A stretch of DNA of 35,982 nt from a virus, in the IMG/VR virus record IMGVR_UViG_3300044715_000695, positions 1 through 35,982 of that record; one strand, given 5' to 3'. The position numbers were made by a program, and so were the translations under genes. Below the pieces are notes generated by a model. It saw only the letters and a program-made list of their open reading frames with translations. It made no database searches and was not told the DNA's origin. Positions 16,185-24,882 of this stretch are shown in pieces; the first letter of the stretch is position 1, and every line of letters begins with the position of its first letter.

Positions 16185-16678
16185 CTAACCACCTTTACTT
16201 CAACGCCTGAGCCTGACTCAAAGTAAGGCGCTAATAGTGCCGTGATCGCTAAATACTGCGTAGATTGAGGCGAGTATTTATCAAACTCAACCTCTAGCAC
16301 ATCAACTTTGGTTCGGGTCTTTTGCTGGGTTGAATCGCTGAGCAATTCCCCTGCTGCTGCTCTCAATGCTAACTCTGAACAAGCATTAATAACGGCTCTA
16401 GGCACTGACGAACTTAACGTCACAAAGCCATTTACAAAGACGTTGTAACGAGGCCATGAAAGGGCTTGAACTGAAGTCGTGCGAGTGCCTGCCCATCTTT
16501 GCGAATAGACTGCTTCCATGTAGTCGGTGGCACGTCTCAAGGCTTGTTCTTGCTGTGTCGTGGTAATGGTTGCCCATGTCGCATTGCCTCTAGCTGCATG
16601 ATAAGCCAATGAGTCTGCCACGCTGCAAAAACTCTCGCCTGTTGCGCTACCCGTTCCCGTTTCGACAATTAAAGCCAT
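16181..16678 (-). CDS. Head-tail connector / DnaT-like domain protein
   Basis: 165 residues. It opens with ETGTGSATGESFCSVADSLAYHAARG and continues with RATDYMEAVY and LSWPR segments, the pattern of the family annotated as 'DnaT-like ssDNA-binding' in phages. In structural cassettes that family corresponds to a head-completion adaptor. The placement directly after the major capsid gene favours an adaptor role over DNA replication. Confidence 0.75.
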   Translation of the reverse strand: MALIVETGTGSATGESFCSVADSLAYHAARGNATWATITTTQQEQALRRATDYMEAVYSQRWAGTRTTSVQALSWPRYNVFVNGFVTLSSSVPRAVINACSELALRAAAGELLSDSTQQKTRTKVDVLEVEFDKYSPQSTQYLAITALLAPYFESGSGVEVKVVR

Positions 16679-16721
16679 TATGGATAACCTCTATTTCAAT
16701 TCCCAGTTAGTGTTTTAAGGA

Positions 16722-16745
16722 GTGCGCCCTTGTGAAAAGACGCAC
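16722..16745 (-). other. Hairpin after major capsid gene
   Basis: GTGCG and CGCAC (16722-16726, 16741-16745) frame a 14-base loop in the 82-bp gap between the capsid and connector genes. There is no U-tract, so it is more likely an mRNA-stabilising or attenuating structure than a full terminator. Confidence 0.4.
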
Positions 16746-16760
16746 CGTTTAACCAACTAA

Positions 16761-17699
16761 TTAGTTGTTGATTGAAGTCAATCTTGCCATACCTTTGCGG
16801 TTGAACAATGCAAAGTTTGAGTAAGATTTAACACGAGTGATGATCTCGTCTTTGGTCTCAGCCACGCCCACTGTTTCGATTGCAATACCAGCTGGAACAG
16901 CGATTGGGTGAATCATTGACACGCCCACTTTGTTTGAACCATCATCCCAGCAACCAGCGAACACTGAAGCCAAAGCGCCACCTGTTAAAGCCGCACCATT
17001 AGCAGTTTCCGCTACTGATAAGTAATCGTTTTGAAAGATCGGGATACCCTCGTAAACAGACACAGTACGAGTAGTGCCGTTTGGCATGGTGTAGGCCATT
17101 GTTTCAGTAATACCACCCAAGCTACGAACTAACGCTTTATAGTTGCGTAAAGTACGAGCAGGCATCATTATCCAATCGACTTGACCATCTTTAGATTTAA
17201 CTAGGTCTAAAAGTTGATCCATCAGCACTAAACTGATCGCTTGACCTGCTGAAGCAGTTGTATATTGAGCTGCATCGCATAAAGTGTGCAATGAGTTCAG
17301 TTGTGGCGATACGCCTGTGCCTGAAGCGATACCAGTTTGAAGTAAACGACCCACTGATTTTGCTTTAGATGAAATTTCAATGGCTAACTGGTCAACACCC
17401 GCACCCGAAGATTGAGCAGCAACCAAACCATTGATCTCAGCATCACCGATTGTAGTTGTTGCGCTGAAAGTGATTTGCGTAAATGTTGCAGCGGCTTTTG
17501 CTGTGATAGCACTACCAACGGCTAAATGTTGAGCGTCACCTAATGCGTTTTCACGGTTGACAAGGATAGCTTGACCCTCGTAACCCGTCCACGGCATTGC
17601 AGCCCACATAGGGTTAGTGGTGATAATGTCCTCAGCTACGCCTTGAACGATTTGGTTGTTGATTAACTTTGCTGCTTCTGCGAGTGTTTGAGTTGCCAT
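16761..17699 (-). CDS. Major capsid protein (HK97 fold)
   Basis: 312 residues. The sequence pattern QTLAEAAKLINNQIVQGVAE, TTNPMWAAMPW, a central LRNYKALVRSLGG and PIFQNDYL region and the C-terminal FALFNRKGMARL fit phage major capsid proteins of HK97 fold. The gene follows the scaffold by 15 bases, and the two would be co-translated from the promoter at 18369-18397. No N-terminal delta-domain is visible, consistent with a separate scaffold. Confidence 0.85.
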   Translation of the reverse strand: MATQTLAEAAKLINNQIVQGVAEDIITTNPMWAAMPWTGYEGQAILVNRENALGDAQHLAVGSAITAKAAATFTQITFSATTTIGDAEINGLVAAQSSGAGVDQLAIEISSKAKSVGRLLQTGIASGTGVSPQLNSLHTLCDAAQYTTASAGQAISLVLMDQLLDLVKSKDGQVDWIMMPARTLRNYKALVRSLGGITETMAYTMPNGTTRTVSVYEGIPIFQNDYLSVAETANGAALTGGALASVFAGCWDDGSNKVGVSMIHPIAVPAGIAIETVGVAETKDEIITRVKSYSNFALFNRKGMARLTSINN

Positions 17700-17714
17700 T
17701 GTGATTCCTAAGTT

Positions 17715-18302
17715 TTAGGTTTGTTTAGCCAACCCCGCTGCTATCTTTTGCGTTGAGGTTAGCGGTATTTGATTCGTTGTTCCGTTGCCGCTACCTTGCG
17801 ACCCACCGCCACTATTTTCCGGTGCTTTTACAAAATGTTTGCCATCGTCCGAGGCTGCCCACTCTTTCACAAAGTCTGATACTGACTTATCACCTATTTT
17901 GGCTGTCCGTGTATCACCCTCCGCTACGATCTGTGCTTGCCCTGCAAACATGGCTTTTGTAGCTGCCAAAAACTGTGGTGCTACGCCATTTTTAACCAGT
18001 TCATCCGTTAAGCCGTTGTCGATTAAAAGCTTCTGCGTGAACCCAGTTTCTGCTTTTAACTGTGTCTGCAAAGTCTCCAGGCTTTTACCTGTTTCTTTTG
18101 CCGACTTCTGACTTGTAACTAACTCAGCCTGTAATTTATCAACTTGTGCCTCAAGATCGACCACCGTTTGCGGATCAATCTCTTGACCCTTCATAAGCTT
18201 CTTGTTTTTATCAAGAAGTTCTTGGTTCTTCGTCTTTAAACCACCTGTTGCTGCCTCAACTGCTGCATCAATAGCCGCTTGAATCTCTGGTGTAATTTCC
18301 AT
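17715..18302 (-). CDS. Scaffolding protein
   Basis: 195 residues from ATG 18302, which has a clear aaggggaa ribosome site. The longer frame to 18386 runs through the promoter and is rejected. Acidic N-terminus (EITPEIQAAIDAAVEAATGG), a long central coiled coil (about residues 25-100) and a Gly/Ser-rich C-terminal linker before a short basic helix are typical of phage scaffolds that guide capsid assembly. First gene after a late promoter. Confidence 0.8.
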   Translation of the reverse strand: MEITPEIQAAIDAAVEAATGGLKTKNQELLDKNKKLMKGQEIDPQTVVDLEAQVDKLQAELVTSQKSAKETGKSLETLQTQLKAETGFTQKLLIDNGLTDELVKNGVAPQFLAATKAMFAGQAQIVAEGDTRTAKIGDKSVSDFVKEWAASDDGKHFVKAPENSGGGSQGSGNGTTNQIPLTSTQKIAAGLAKQT

Positions 18303-18368
18303 TGCTTCCCCTTGGGATGTGTGGAATGTGAAAGGCTTAGCCCGTGAATCGCCTAACGATTTGGCTTC

Positions 18369-18397
18369 ATTATACCATATATTCAATTATTGCAATA
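18369..18397 (-). promoter_or_regulatory. Late promoter A (scaffold, capsid, tail)
   Basis: On the minus strand TATTGCAA, nine bases, then ATATGGTATAAT, followed by rAGCCAAA. The -10 is a perfect TATAAT with an extended TG. A second copy with the same spacing lies at 24522-24550 before the lysozyme. The 137-bp gap that holds it is otherwise gene-free. Confidence 0.75.
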
Positions 18398-18439
18398 TAT
18401 TCTGTTTTAATATCACTTTATTAGATATAGTGTTGAATT

Positions 18440-19498
18440 TCAGGTTGTTTTGCCGTACTTCTTATTCAGTTCTGCCAACGATAACGGCTTTCCACCGCTT
18501 ATCATCTGATCCATCGTAATCTTGCCAGACTTCCATAACTCAGCCCTGCCCTTACCAAGAGTACGATCAGCAAACGTGGGATCTGTTTCCGTCTTGCGTT
18601 TTAGCCAGTCAGCAAAGCTTTTATCATTCACCTGACCCTCCATGCTTGCGCGTGTACCGTCGGGCAGTTCGTCCATGTTAATACCTAGCTCCTTCCAAGT
18701 TTTCAGCACCGGAATCATTGAGCAGCGGCATTTAAAATGCTTGGGTGGTATTTGATAAACCATGCTATGGTTAATTTTCTTACCGTCAGTCGTCCAGCGC
18801 TTACCGTCTAATGCTCCGCACGTTGGGCATGTTCTACGATCTAAGGCGCTGCTCCACTCCTTGCCCGACATAACGTCGTCATTATCAGCAAATATTTTCT
18901 CTCGCGTGGTATTAGCGACCGACTGAACCGAAGTATGCACCAGCGTTTCCGCATTACGCTTGGATATGTCCAGCACACCACGCACACGCTTAACGATTTG
19001 TGGCGTAGTCTCAGCACCGACTAAACCTTGACGAACAGCCGACTGGAATTTAAACGCGGTATCTTCTGATTGACGACTCCACCATGCAGATTGCACAGCC
19101 CCTTGGATTATTGTGTTACCCGCTAATGTTTCAAGGTATGAGGCAGTCGGTATAGCCGCCATTGCAACTTGATTGCCTACCGCCATTAATAACGAGTCAG
19201 TGGTTGCACTTGCTGATACTTGCGCCACGCTGGTTGTCGTGTCTTTGGCTATGCCTGCCGCTTCATCATAATATTGCTTGATGACGGTACTGGCTTCCTT
19301 GAGCTGCTTATCAATCCGCGCCTTGCTCCAATCGGTTACGCCATTGGCTACTTTTGCAATGAGTTCTTTCTCAAGATTCTCTAATAGCTTGACGATAATA
19401 GCCCGTGACTGTATCGCTACGCGCTCCATATCGAGATGAAGCTCAACCGTTGAATCAAAAAGAACCTTATTGAGCGGCACTTGGTACAACCGGAGCAA
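18440..19498 (-). CDS. Phage head morphogenesis protein (Mu F / SPP1 gp7-like)
   Basis: 352 residues with an apparent TTG start that overlaps the portal gene by 32 bases. The next ATG would remove 23 residues. The C-terminal domain holds the family motif CPTCGALDGKRW followed by PPKHFKCRC, with four Cys and a His that probably bind zinc. The N-terminal two thirds are helical. This minor capsid protein joins the procapsid with the portal. Confidence 0.87.
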   Translation of the reverse strand: MLRLYQVPLNKVLFDSTVELHLDMERVAIQSRAIIVKLLENLEKELIAKVANGVTDWSKARIDKQLKEASTVIKQYYDEAAGIAKDTTTSVAQVSASATTDSLLMAVGNQVAMAAIPTASYLETLAGNTIIQGAVQSAWWSRQSEDTAFKFQSAVRQGLVGAETTPQIVKRVRGVLDISKRNAETLVHTSVQSVANTTREKIFADNDDVMSGKEWSSALDRRTCPTCGALDGKRWTTDGKKINHSMVYQIPPKHFKCRCSMIPVLKTWKELGINMDELPDGTRASMEGQVNDKSFADWLKRKTETDPTFADRTLGKGRAELWKSGKITMDQMISGGKPLSLAELNKKYGKTT

Positions 19499-20852
19499 CT
19501 AATACAGGCGCTTGTTCGGCTATCTGTGCTTGTTCATCCTCAAACGTCACTTCTGCCGCTATCAACTCGCCTTGTTGTAAGTTATTGAACAACGTCATGC
19601 TTGAGATACCTCCCGCTTGCCACGCTCCGACTAACGCCGTTAATTCTAAGGATGACATCTTACTTGGTAGATAATCAGTATTCAATTTAACAGTTACTGG
19701 CTGTAATCCTGCCCATAAGTGCATAAATGAACAAGCCCTTGATAATACCTTACCCACTCTGTCAGATAGTTGAGCTAATACGCTAAACTCGCCCGTACTG
19801 CGTAGGCTTGCCCCTGTTGCTGTCTCTGCGGTTACGCTGTCACTCAGCATCTTTGCGCCTAACGCTGCCATTTGTTTCTCTTTCAACTCCAGCCGCTTTT
19901 CTAATGCGCTTAAGCCTTGACCGCTAAACTCAAGATATTGTGCTTTAGCTTGTGGATCAGGAAATACCCACGCATTAACACCACCGACTGATAAAGTCAC
20001 ACCATCTGGCAACTGAACACCAGCCAGCCAAGGTTGCGGTATGCCCGTATAATGACAACCGTTTTCGAGATCGGCTGTCGTCATGTAGTGACTGATATTT
20101 AGATCAACCAAGTCTATCAACAACGGCAATTCGTCCGCATCACCCAGAAAGTAAAATGGTATTTCCTTTAAGTAAGCACCATTCATTAGCGGATAAATAT
20201 CATCGCCCACTTGCACAAAGTATTTATCTTTTTCAATAAACTTACGCTGTCTGTAATTACCTAATTCATCTAAATCGAGAACCCGATAGAAGCATTGCTC
20301 CTCTCCTTCAAACTCGGATTTGGCAATGTATTCTTCCTCTTCCAATATTAACTGAGTGATGCGCTTACCATCTAAACGCCAATTAATAACTGAATCAGCA
20401 TCAAATAACGCTAGATAAGGTCTTGCTCCTGCTGCTTGAGCCTGTGCTAGTGTGACTGCTTGTGCCATCGGTGAGTGTTCAACGAGTATTCCACCAAATC
20501 CTGTCACTAAGACTTCTTCTAATACCTCTCCGGTAAACTCTGAAAGGCTGCAATCATGACCTGTCACATCGTCTAAGTAAGGTGATGGATTATCAACACT
20601 CGGAGGCACTCGCATAATCATACCGGCGAAAGCATCAACGGTTCGACTCATTGCCCCATAAAATACCGCCCGTCTTTTGTAGGCTTGGTATTCTGGATTA
20701 CTTTGCCCTGATAGCACGGGAAGATAAACATTCCCCGCTTCATGCACCGCTGTCTGCCCCTCTCTTACGTCCTCGCATTTCTCCCAGATAGCCAACATTT
20801 CTCCGCTGTCGGGGTGTCTTTTACTGATATTTTTAGCTGTATCACCGTTCAT
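19467..20852 (-). CDS. Portal protein (DUF4055 type)
   Basis: 461 residues from ATG 20852, two bases after the terminase stop with an aggact site. The in-frame extension to 20930 lies inside terminase. It shows features of the DUF4055 portal family: AVFYGAMSRTVDAFAGMI near the N-terminus, LVTGFGGILVEHSP, PYLALFDADSVINWR and a C-terminal SATLRS/GEFSVLA-like helical stretch (TGASLRSTGEFSVLAQLSDRV). Twelve copies form the DNA entry ring of the head. Confidence 0.85.
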   Translation of the reverse strand: MNGDTAKNISKRHPDSGEMLAIWEKCEDVREGQTAVHEAGNVYLPVLSGQSNPEYQAYKRRAVFYGAMSRTVDAFAGMIMRVPPSVDNPSPYLDDVTGHDCSLSEFTGEVLEEVLVTGFGGILVEHSPMAQAVTLAQAQAAGARPYLALFDADSVINWRLDGKRITQLILEEEEYIAKSEFEGEEQCFYRVLDLDELGNYRQRKFIEKDKYFVQVGDDIYPLMNGAYLKEIPFYFLGDADELPLLIDLVDLNISHYMTTADLENGCHYTGIPQPWLAGVQLPDGVTLSVGGVNAWVFPDPQAKAQYLEFSGQGLSALEKRLELKEKQMAALGAKMLSDSVTAETATGASLRSTGEFSVLAQLSDRVGKVLSRACSFMHLWAGLQPVTVKLNTDYLPSKMSSLELTALVGAWQAGGISSMTLFNNLQQGELIAAEVTFEDEQAQIAEQAPVLVAPVVPSAAQ

Positions 20853-20854
20853 TA

Positions 20855-22087
20855 TTAGAGTCCTAGTATTTGTGCTGTTTGCATAACCCGAATAACTGGG
20901 TATTTGTAGGCGATAAAATAACCGGAGCAATCTGTCCAGTCGTCAATCGCAGGATGATTACTCCATTTTTCTGGATCGCCTTTATCGTCATAACCTTGAG
21001 TTTCTAAAGCGTTGGTTAAGTTTGGGCAAGTGTCGGTATTGATTAGCAACCTGTCGTGGCTTAATAGCCCGTTATAGGCGTTAATCCTGTCTCTCACCGC
21101 TGGATTGCTGGGCTTGTACTGTAATTGATAACCCGCTTGGGCGATCATGCTTATATCTGACTGACTTGAGTTTGTTTTGTTGGCCTTACCACTAGCATCT
21201 GGATAAATAACGCAAGTCTTACCAGCATAACGGGTTAGGTTGTTGATGAAATCCTGTGTGTCATGACTGATAAACTCATCGACTGCTATCGGGTTATTGT
21301 TTTCAATGACGAAAACTACAGCACAACAGCCACCGATATTGAAATCAAGGCCGATATGAATAACGCTATCATTAGGCGTAAGAGATCGAGCAACATGGTG
21401 TTTAGTCCTATTGAAGAAGTGATAAACCTTATTTTGATTGAGCGAAACGAACTCACCCTCAAGGTATAACTGAGCCAATATCGGATCGTAGTTAGCGAGG
21501 ATCTGATCGGTATAGCCTGCGGGCAAGTGTTTATTCTTGAAGGTACTGGCTTTATATAGCACATAACCGGCTTGCTGTTTCTTCACCCATTTCTCATACA
21601 CAAAGCCATTTAAACCTTGGTCGGGCGTAGTCACCGCGCCTATCGTGTTGGGTATCTCGCGCTTTTGTCTGTTACGTTCTGAAATCTTGCGCCAGACTAA
21701 AGCCGCTTTATCTTTCGTGAGCGTGTCTATTTCGTCAACGATGGAATGAGCCACTTCATAAGCGATAATACGTTCTGGCCTATCGTATGATCTGAAAATG
21801 ATGGTGCCATAGTTGATGACTTCAATCGTGTAATTCGATTTGTTGCTTTTGAACTCAATATTTAATAGTGCTAAGTCCGCTTCAACGCCAGGCATTGCTC
21901 GCAAATTAATCAAGTCATAAGTCGGCATGTAATACGCGCCATTACTGCCCGGATCTTCAAGCATCAATGTAACCAGTCGAATTGTACCGGCCCGACTCTT
22001 ACCCGAACCAAGGCCACCGACGATAGCAGGATATAGCGCTTTGCTAAATGCGAAGTCATATTGTGAGCTGAGCAACTCATAATCCAT
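20855..22087 (-). CDS. Terminase large subunit
   Basis: 410 residues. ATPase/nuclease motor that packages DNA. Walker A GGLGSGKS at 24-31, Walker B IVDEID at about 116-121, and the coupling motif near TTPDQGLNG. The C-terminal nuclease domain shows HIGLDFNIGG (first acidic residue), VIYPDASG and AIDDWTDC (last acidic residues). The stop-start overlap with the small subunit gene is one base (ATTAGTC context). Confidence 0.93.
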   Translation of the reverse strand: MDYELLSSQYDFAFSKALYPAIVGGLGSGKSRAGTIRLVTLMLEDPGSNGAYYMPTYDLINLRAMPGVEADLALLNIEFKSNKSNYTIEVINYGTIIFRSYDRPERIIAYEVAHSIVDEIDTLTKDKAALVWRKISERNRQKREIPNTIGAVTTPDQGLNGFVYEKWVKKQQAGYVLYKASTFKNKHLPAGYTDQILANYDPILAQLYLEGEFVSLNQNKVYHFFNRTKHHVARSLTPNDSVIHIGLDFNIGGCCAVVFVIENNNPIAVDEFISHDTQDFINNLTRYAGKTCVIYPDASGKANKTNSSQSDISMIAQAGYQLQYKPSNPAVRDRINAYNGLLSHDRLLINTDTCPNLTNALETQGYDDKGDPEKWSNHPAIDDWTDCSGYFIAYKYPVIRVMQTAQILGL

Positions 22088-22551
22088 TAGTCAGCTGCTC
22101 GTGTGAATCTTACCGGCTCAATAACGTTTTGTTGGGCGTTAGTGTTGTTGATAACCGCGTTAGGATAATAAGGCACAATGCCCTCCACCTGCATTCCGGT
22201 TTTCATCATCTCCATAACGACTTTAGAGTTTGACGGTGTGTTATCTTTGCTTAACGCAACCATGCCCATTTTGGCTACTTTACGCGCGTTGGTGGCGTAA
22301 AACTCCAATCCTTCGAGTTGCTTACTAACTTCGGTTTGGATCACCTCTTGTACTGCGCCACTTTGTGCGCCAAATTCTGCGCCAACTCTTACTGCGTCTG
22401 TAATTAACCGCGCCACAGAACCTTTGATAATTCCGCGCTCTTTTGCCTTTCTGTTGATAGTGGTGGCAGGTATTCCGGTTAGCTTTTCACATTCACGAGG
22501 ACTCTTACCGGCTGCAAATAAGGCGAGTGCTTCGTCGATGGTTTTAGCCAT
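22087..22551 (-). CDS. Terminase small subunit
   Basis: 154 residues from ATG 22551, preceded by caggtgag. A TTG start at 22575 is possible but weaker. The N-terminal helix-turn-helix (ALALFAAGKSPRECEKLTGIPATTINRKAKERG) would recognise the packaging site. A central helical oligomerisation region follows, and the C-terminus is disordered-looking (Asn-rich). Direct coupling to the large subunit. Confidence 0.82.
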   Translation of the reverse strand: MAKTIDEALALFAAGKSPRECEKLTGIPATTINRKAKERGIIKGSVARLITDAVRVGAEFGAQSGAVQEVIQTEVSKQLEGLEFYATNARKVAKMGMVALSKDNTPSNSKVVMEMMKTGMQVEGIVPYYPNAVINNTNAQQNVIEPVRFTRAAD

Positions 22552-23830
22552 TGAATGACTCACCTGTTGATTCAAGTGTGGCTTGTTTGCCTGTGAAGTC
22601 TTGCCAGCGTTTTACGATTACATCGCAGTATTTTGGGTCGAGTTCCATTAATCTTGCGCATCTTCCAGCATTAACGCATGCCATTAAAGTTGATCCGCTA
22701 CCACCAAACAAATCAAGAACAACATCTTTGGAGACACTACTCCATTCAATCATTCGTTGTACTAAATTAACAGGCTTCATGGTTGGGTGAAGCTCTGACC
22801 TTGATGGTCTATTTTCTCGTAGAGCTGTTGTTTTCTGTTCTGTTCGGTAACTATTTACAAGCTCTTGGAGCTGTGGTTTTGTCATCTTCTTTAAGTCGAT
22901 ATCATCATCTATGATTGTTGTTCTAGTAAAATCACCGCAGAAATAATGAGCAGCTCCTTCTTTCCAACCATAAAGAATAGGCTCATGTTGCCAGTTAAAA
23001 TCTTGACGGCTAAGAGTGCCAGACTGTTTAACCCATATAAGCACCTGACTTAATTTAAGCCCAGATTCTTTGTAGCATTGTGTGAAGTTAGCTCGTTCCG
23101 TGTCGGCATGTGCAACATAAATCACCCCGCCTGCCTTTAACGTCATAAAATAACAGGCATAAACATCAGATAAAAATGTTTTAAATGACTCATTATCCAT
23201 GTCATCGCTCATTATCTTTCCAGCAATGCCATTAATAGCAACATTATAAGGTGGGTCAGTCCAAACCATATCAGCTAAGCCCCCCCCCATTAAATCTTGA
23301 ACCGCATCTATACTGGTACTATCGCCACACATAACGCGATGATTGCCACATAACCACACATCGCCCAGCTTAGTGACAGGCTCAATAGGTAGTTCAGGAA
23401 CAGCATCTTCATCCGTCAAGCCTTCGGGTATTTCTTCCACCTCAAACGCGGCTATTTCTTCCAGACTAAACCCCGTCAATTCCAAATCAAACCCGAAATC
23501 CTCAAGCTCTGCAAGCTCAATGGCAAGCATGGCATCATCCCATCCGCTATTCAGTGCCAGCTTATTGTCTGCGATGATATAGGCTTTCTTCTGCGCTTCG
23601 GATAGATGGCTTAGCTCAATGGTTGGAACTTCTTCCATGCCGATCTTCTTGGCTGCCATTAAGCGACCATGGCCAGCAATAATGCCATTGTCACCGTCTG
23701 TTAGTATGGGATTTGTAAAGCCAAATTCTTTGATGCTGGACGCGATTTGTATTACTTGCGCTTCACTATGAGTGCGTGAGTTATTAACGTATGGGATAAG
23801 CTCTAGGACGTTTCTTTGTATGATTTGCAT
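22544..23830 (-). CDS. ParB-like nuclease domain fused to N4/N6 DNA methyltransferase
   Basis: 428 residues. Residues 1-90 are a ParB/Srx-like domain (ILTDGDNGIIAGHGRLMAAK). Residues ~155-420 are a DNA methyltransferase of beta class, with DPPYNV near 192 as the catalytic motif and DLFGGSGSTLMAC near 378 as the AdoMet site. It would modify adenine or cytosine amino groups, probably protecting phage DNA from host restriction. Its position right before terminase is a frequent phage arrangement. A run of nine C (G on the coding strand) at 23280-23288 encodes part of LMGGGLAD and is a slippage-prone spot. Confidence 0.9.
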   Translation of the reverse strand: MQIIQRNVLELIPYVNNSRTHSEAQVIQIASSIKEFGFTNPILTDGDNGIIAGHGRLMAAKKIGMEEVPTIELSHLSEAQKKAYIIADNKLALNSGWDDAMLAIELAELEDFGFDLELTGFSLEEIAAFEVEEIPEGLTDEDAVPELPIEPVTKLGDVWLCGNHRVMCGDSTSIDAVQDLMGGGLADMVWTDPPYNVAINGIAGKIMSDDMDNESFKTFLSDVYACYFMTLKAGGVIYVAHADTERANFTQCYKESGLKLSQVLIWVKQSGTLSRQDFNWQHEPILYGWKEGAAHYFCGDFTRTTIIDDDIDLKKMTKPQLQELVNSYRTEQKTTALRENRPSRSELHPTMKPVNLVQRMIEWSSVSKDVVLDLFGGSGSTLMACVNAGRCARLMELDPKYCDVIVKRWQDFTGKQATLESTGESFNG

Positions 23831-24034
23831 TTACTTACTTATCTTTGTCTCAACAACCGTGAGTCGATTATCTAGTCTTGATAACTCATGACGTAAGTCT
23901 CTATCTATCGTTGCCAGTGTTTCGTTTATTTCGCCTAGACGTTCGTGGAGCTTGTTACCCATCCAACCAATGACGATAATTAGCACGCTCATTAATCCAC
24001 CCACTATCGGCATTAATATGTCTGCATCACTCAT
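23831..24034 (-). CDS. Membrane plus coiled-coil protein, holin/XhlA-like
   Basis: 67 residues from ATG 24034, overlapping the lysozyme stop (ATGA). One transmembrane helix at about 8-27 (LMPIVGGLMSVLIIVIGWMG) followed by a regular coiled coil (LHERLGEINETLATIDRDLRHEL ...). This N-membrane plus coiled-coil design resembles hemolysin XhlA-like or spanin/holin-accessory proteins. Coupling to lysozyme supports a role in lysis. An upstream start at 24100 is rejected because it lies inside lysozyme. Confidence 0.7.
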   Translation of the reverse strand: MSDADILMPIVGGLMSVLIIVIGWMGNKLHERLGEINETLATIDRDLRHELSRLDNRLTVVETKISK

Positions 24035-24489
24035 GCGTAAACCCCTGACTTCATCTGTGTGGATAGTTCTAACGCCCGATTGCCGACATCCTTTGCCCAC
24101 TTTGAATCAAGCATTTCAATGGAGGCTTTCGTATAGTCTCCGGCTTTAACAAGTAATAATGCTTTCTTGAATTTGAGTAAACCCACTAATCCCATGTTGA
24201 AACACATATTGATTAATATGTCTTGGCGTACCGTGTCGAGTTTATTAATGAAAGGTATGGCTTCTTCGAGTTGATCGACGCATTTAGACACCATGAGTTT
24301 GAGTATCCTTTCGGCTTCAACTTCGTTCACGCCCTTTGTGTGAGCTTGGGCAATCTCTAGGCTACTTAAGTGCAGTGGGTTAGCTTTTAGGTTGTAACCG
24401 TAGCCTATTGTCTCCTTGCCAGCGCTGCAAAGATAAACCCGATTACGAAAACCCTCGTGACGTTTTAGTTGAGCTATCAATTTATCCAT
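24031..24489 (-). CDS. Endolysin, GH24 (T4-type) lysozyme
   Basis: 152 residues. Muramidase that cuts the glycan chain of peptidoglycan. Glu12 in RHEGF and Thr27 in ETIGYGYN align with T4 lysozyme Glu11 and Thr26. The residue aligned to Asp20 is Cys21 (YLCSAG), a replacement seen in many phage GH24 enzymes and known in T4 lysozyme to keep activity. No signal peptide, so it needs a holin. It is the first gene after late promoter B. Confidence 0.9.
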   Translation of the reverse strand: MDKLIAQLKRHEGFRNRVYLCSAGKETIGYGYNLKANPLHLSSLEIAQAHTKGVNEVEAERILKLMVSKCVDQLEEAIPFINKLDTVRQDILINMCFNMGLVGLLKFKKALLLVKAGDYTKASIEMLDSKWAKDVGNRALELSTQMKSGVYA

Positions 24490-24521
24490 AAAACACTATA
24501 GGTAGTGGTAATTTTGGCTCT

Positions 24522-24550
24522 ATTATACCATATCTTGTGTTTTTGCAATA
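24522..24550 (-). promoter_or_regulatory. Late promoter B (lysis, packaging)
   Basis: Minus-strand TATTGCAA, nine bases, ATATGGTATAAT, then RAGCCAAA, the same layout and spacing as promoter A. It lies 33 bases upstream of the lysozyme ATG. No strong ribosome site is visible between it and that ATG. Confidence 0.75.
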
Positions 24551-24570
24551 TTTTCAACTTTGAATGAGCT

Positions 24571-24705
24571 TTAAAAATAACCATCGTCATCATCTGAATC
24601 TAATAATTCACCTATCTTTATCAGTGCATATTTCACTAAGCACATTGTCACGCCTATTACTCCAATGCAGATTGCAACCAATCCCGTAAGCAGTTCCATG
24701 TCCAT
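24571..24705 (-). CDS. Small membrane protein, 44 aa
   Basis: ATG 24705 with an aggtaaagga ribosome site. One transmembrane helix (LVAICIGVIGVTMCLVKYAL) then an acidic tail (ELLDSDDDDGYF). A second in-frame ATG lies two codons in. It starts five bases after the stop of the zinc-ribbon ORF. Role unknown. It could contribute to lysis. Confidence 0.6.
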   Translation of the reverse strand: MDMELLTGLVAICIGVIGVTMCLVKYALIKIGELLDSDDDDGYF

Positions 24706-24709
24706 TCCT

Positions 24710-24868
24710 TTACCTCTGATGTTGAATTTCAATGTCGTATAGCGGTCTTTCTAAGCCACAATCTACACATGTGCGTTTTTTCCAGCTCACATACGTTGCC
24801 CAGTGGGTGTGTTTACAATGTGCTACCCGTACTGGTGCATTAAATAAGTTGATTGGCTGAAAATTCAT
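24710..24868 (-). CDS. Small protein with putative zinc-binding Cys/His, 52 aa
   Basis: ATG 24868. The sequence has HCKHTHW and CVDCGL, four Cys/His ligands spaced as in a small zinc ribbon (His-Cys ... Cys-x-x-Cys). Located between the DUF3310-like gene and the small membrane protein gene. Short zinc-ribbon ORFs like this are common in phage accessory operons. No function proposed. Confidence 0.6.
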   Translation of the reverse strand: MNFQPINLFNAPVRVAHCKHTHWATYVSWKKRTCVDCGLERPLYDIEIQHQR

Positions 24869-24882
24869 TAGAGGCCAGCATG

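Noticed and set aside
18303-18386. Longer N-terminus for the scaffold
   Set aside because: It would include the late promoter; the ATG at 18302 has a strong ribosome site.
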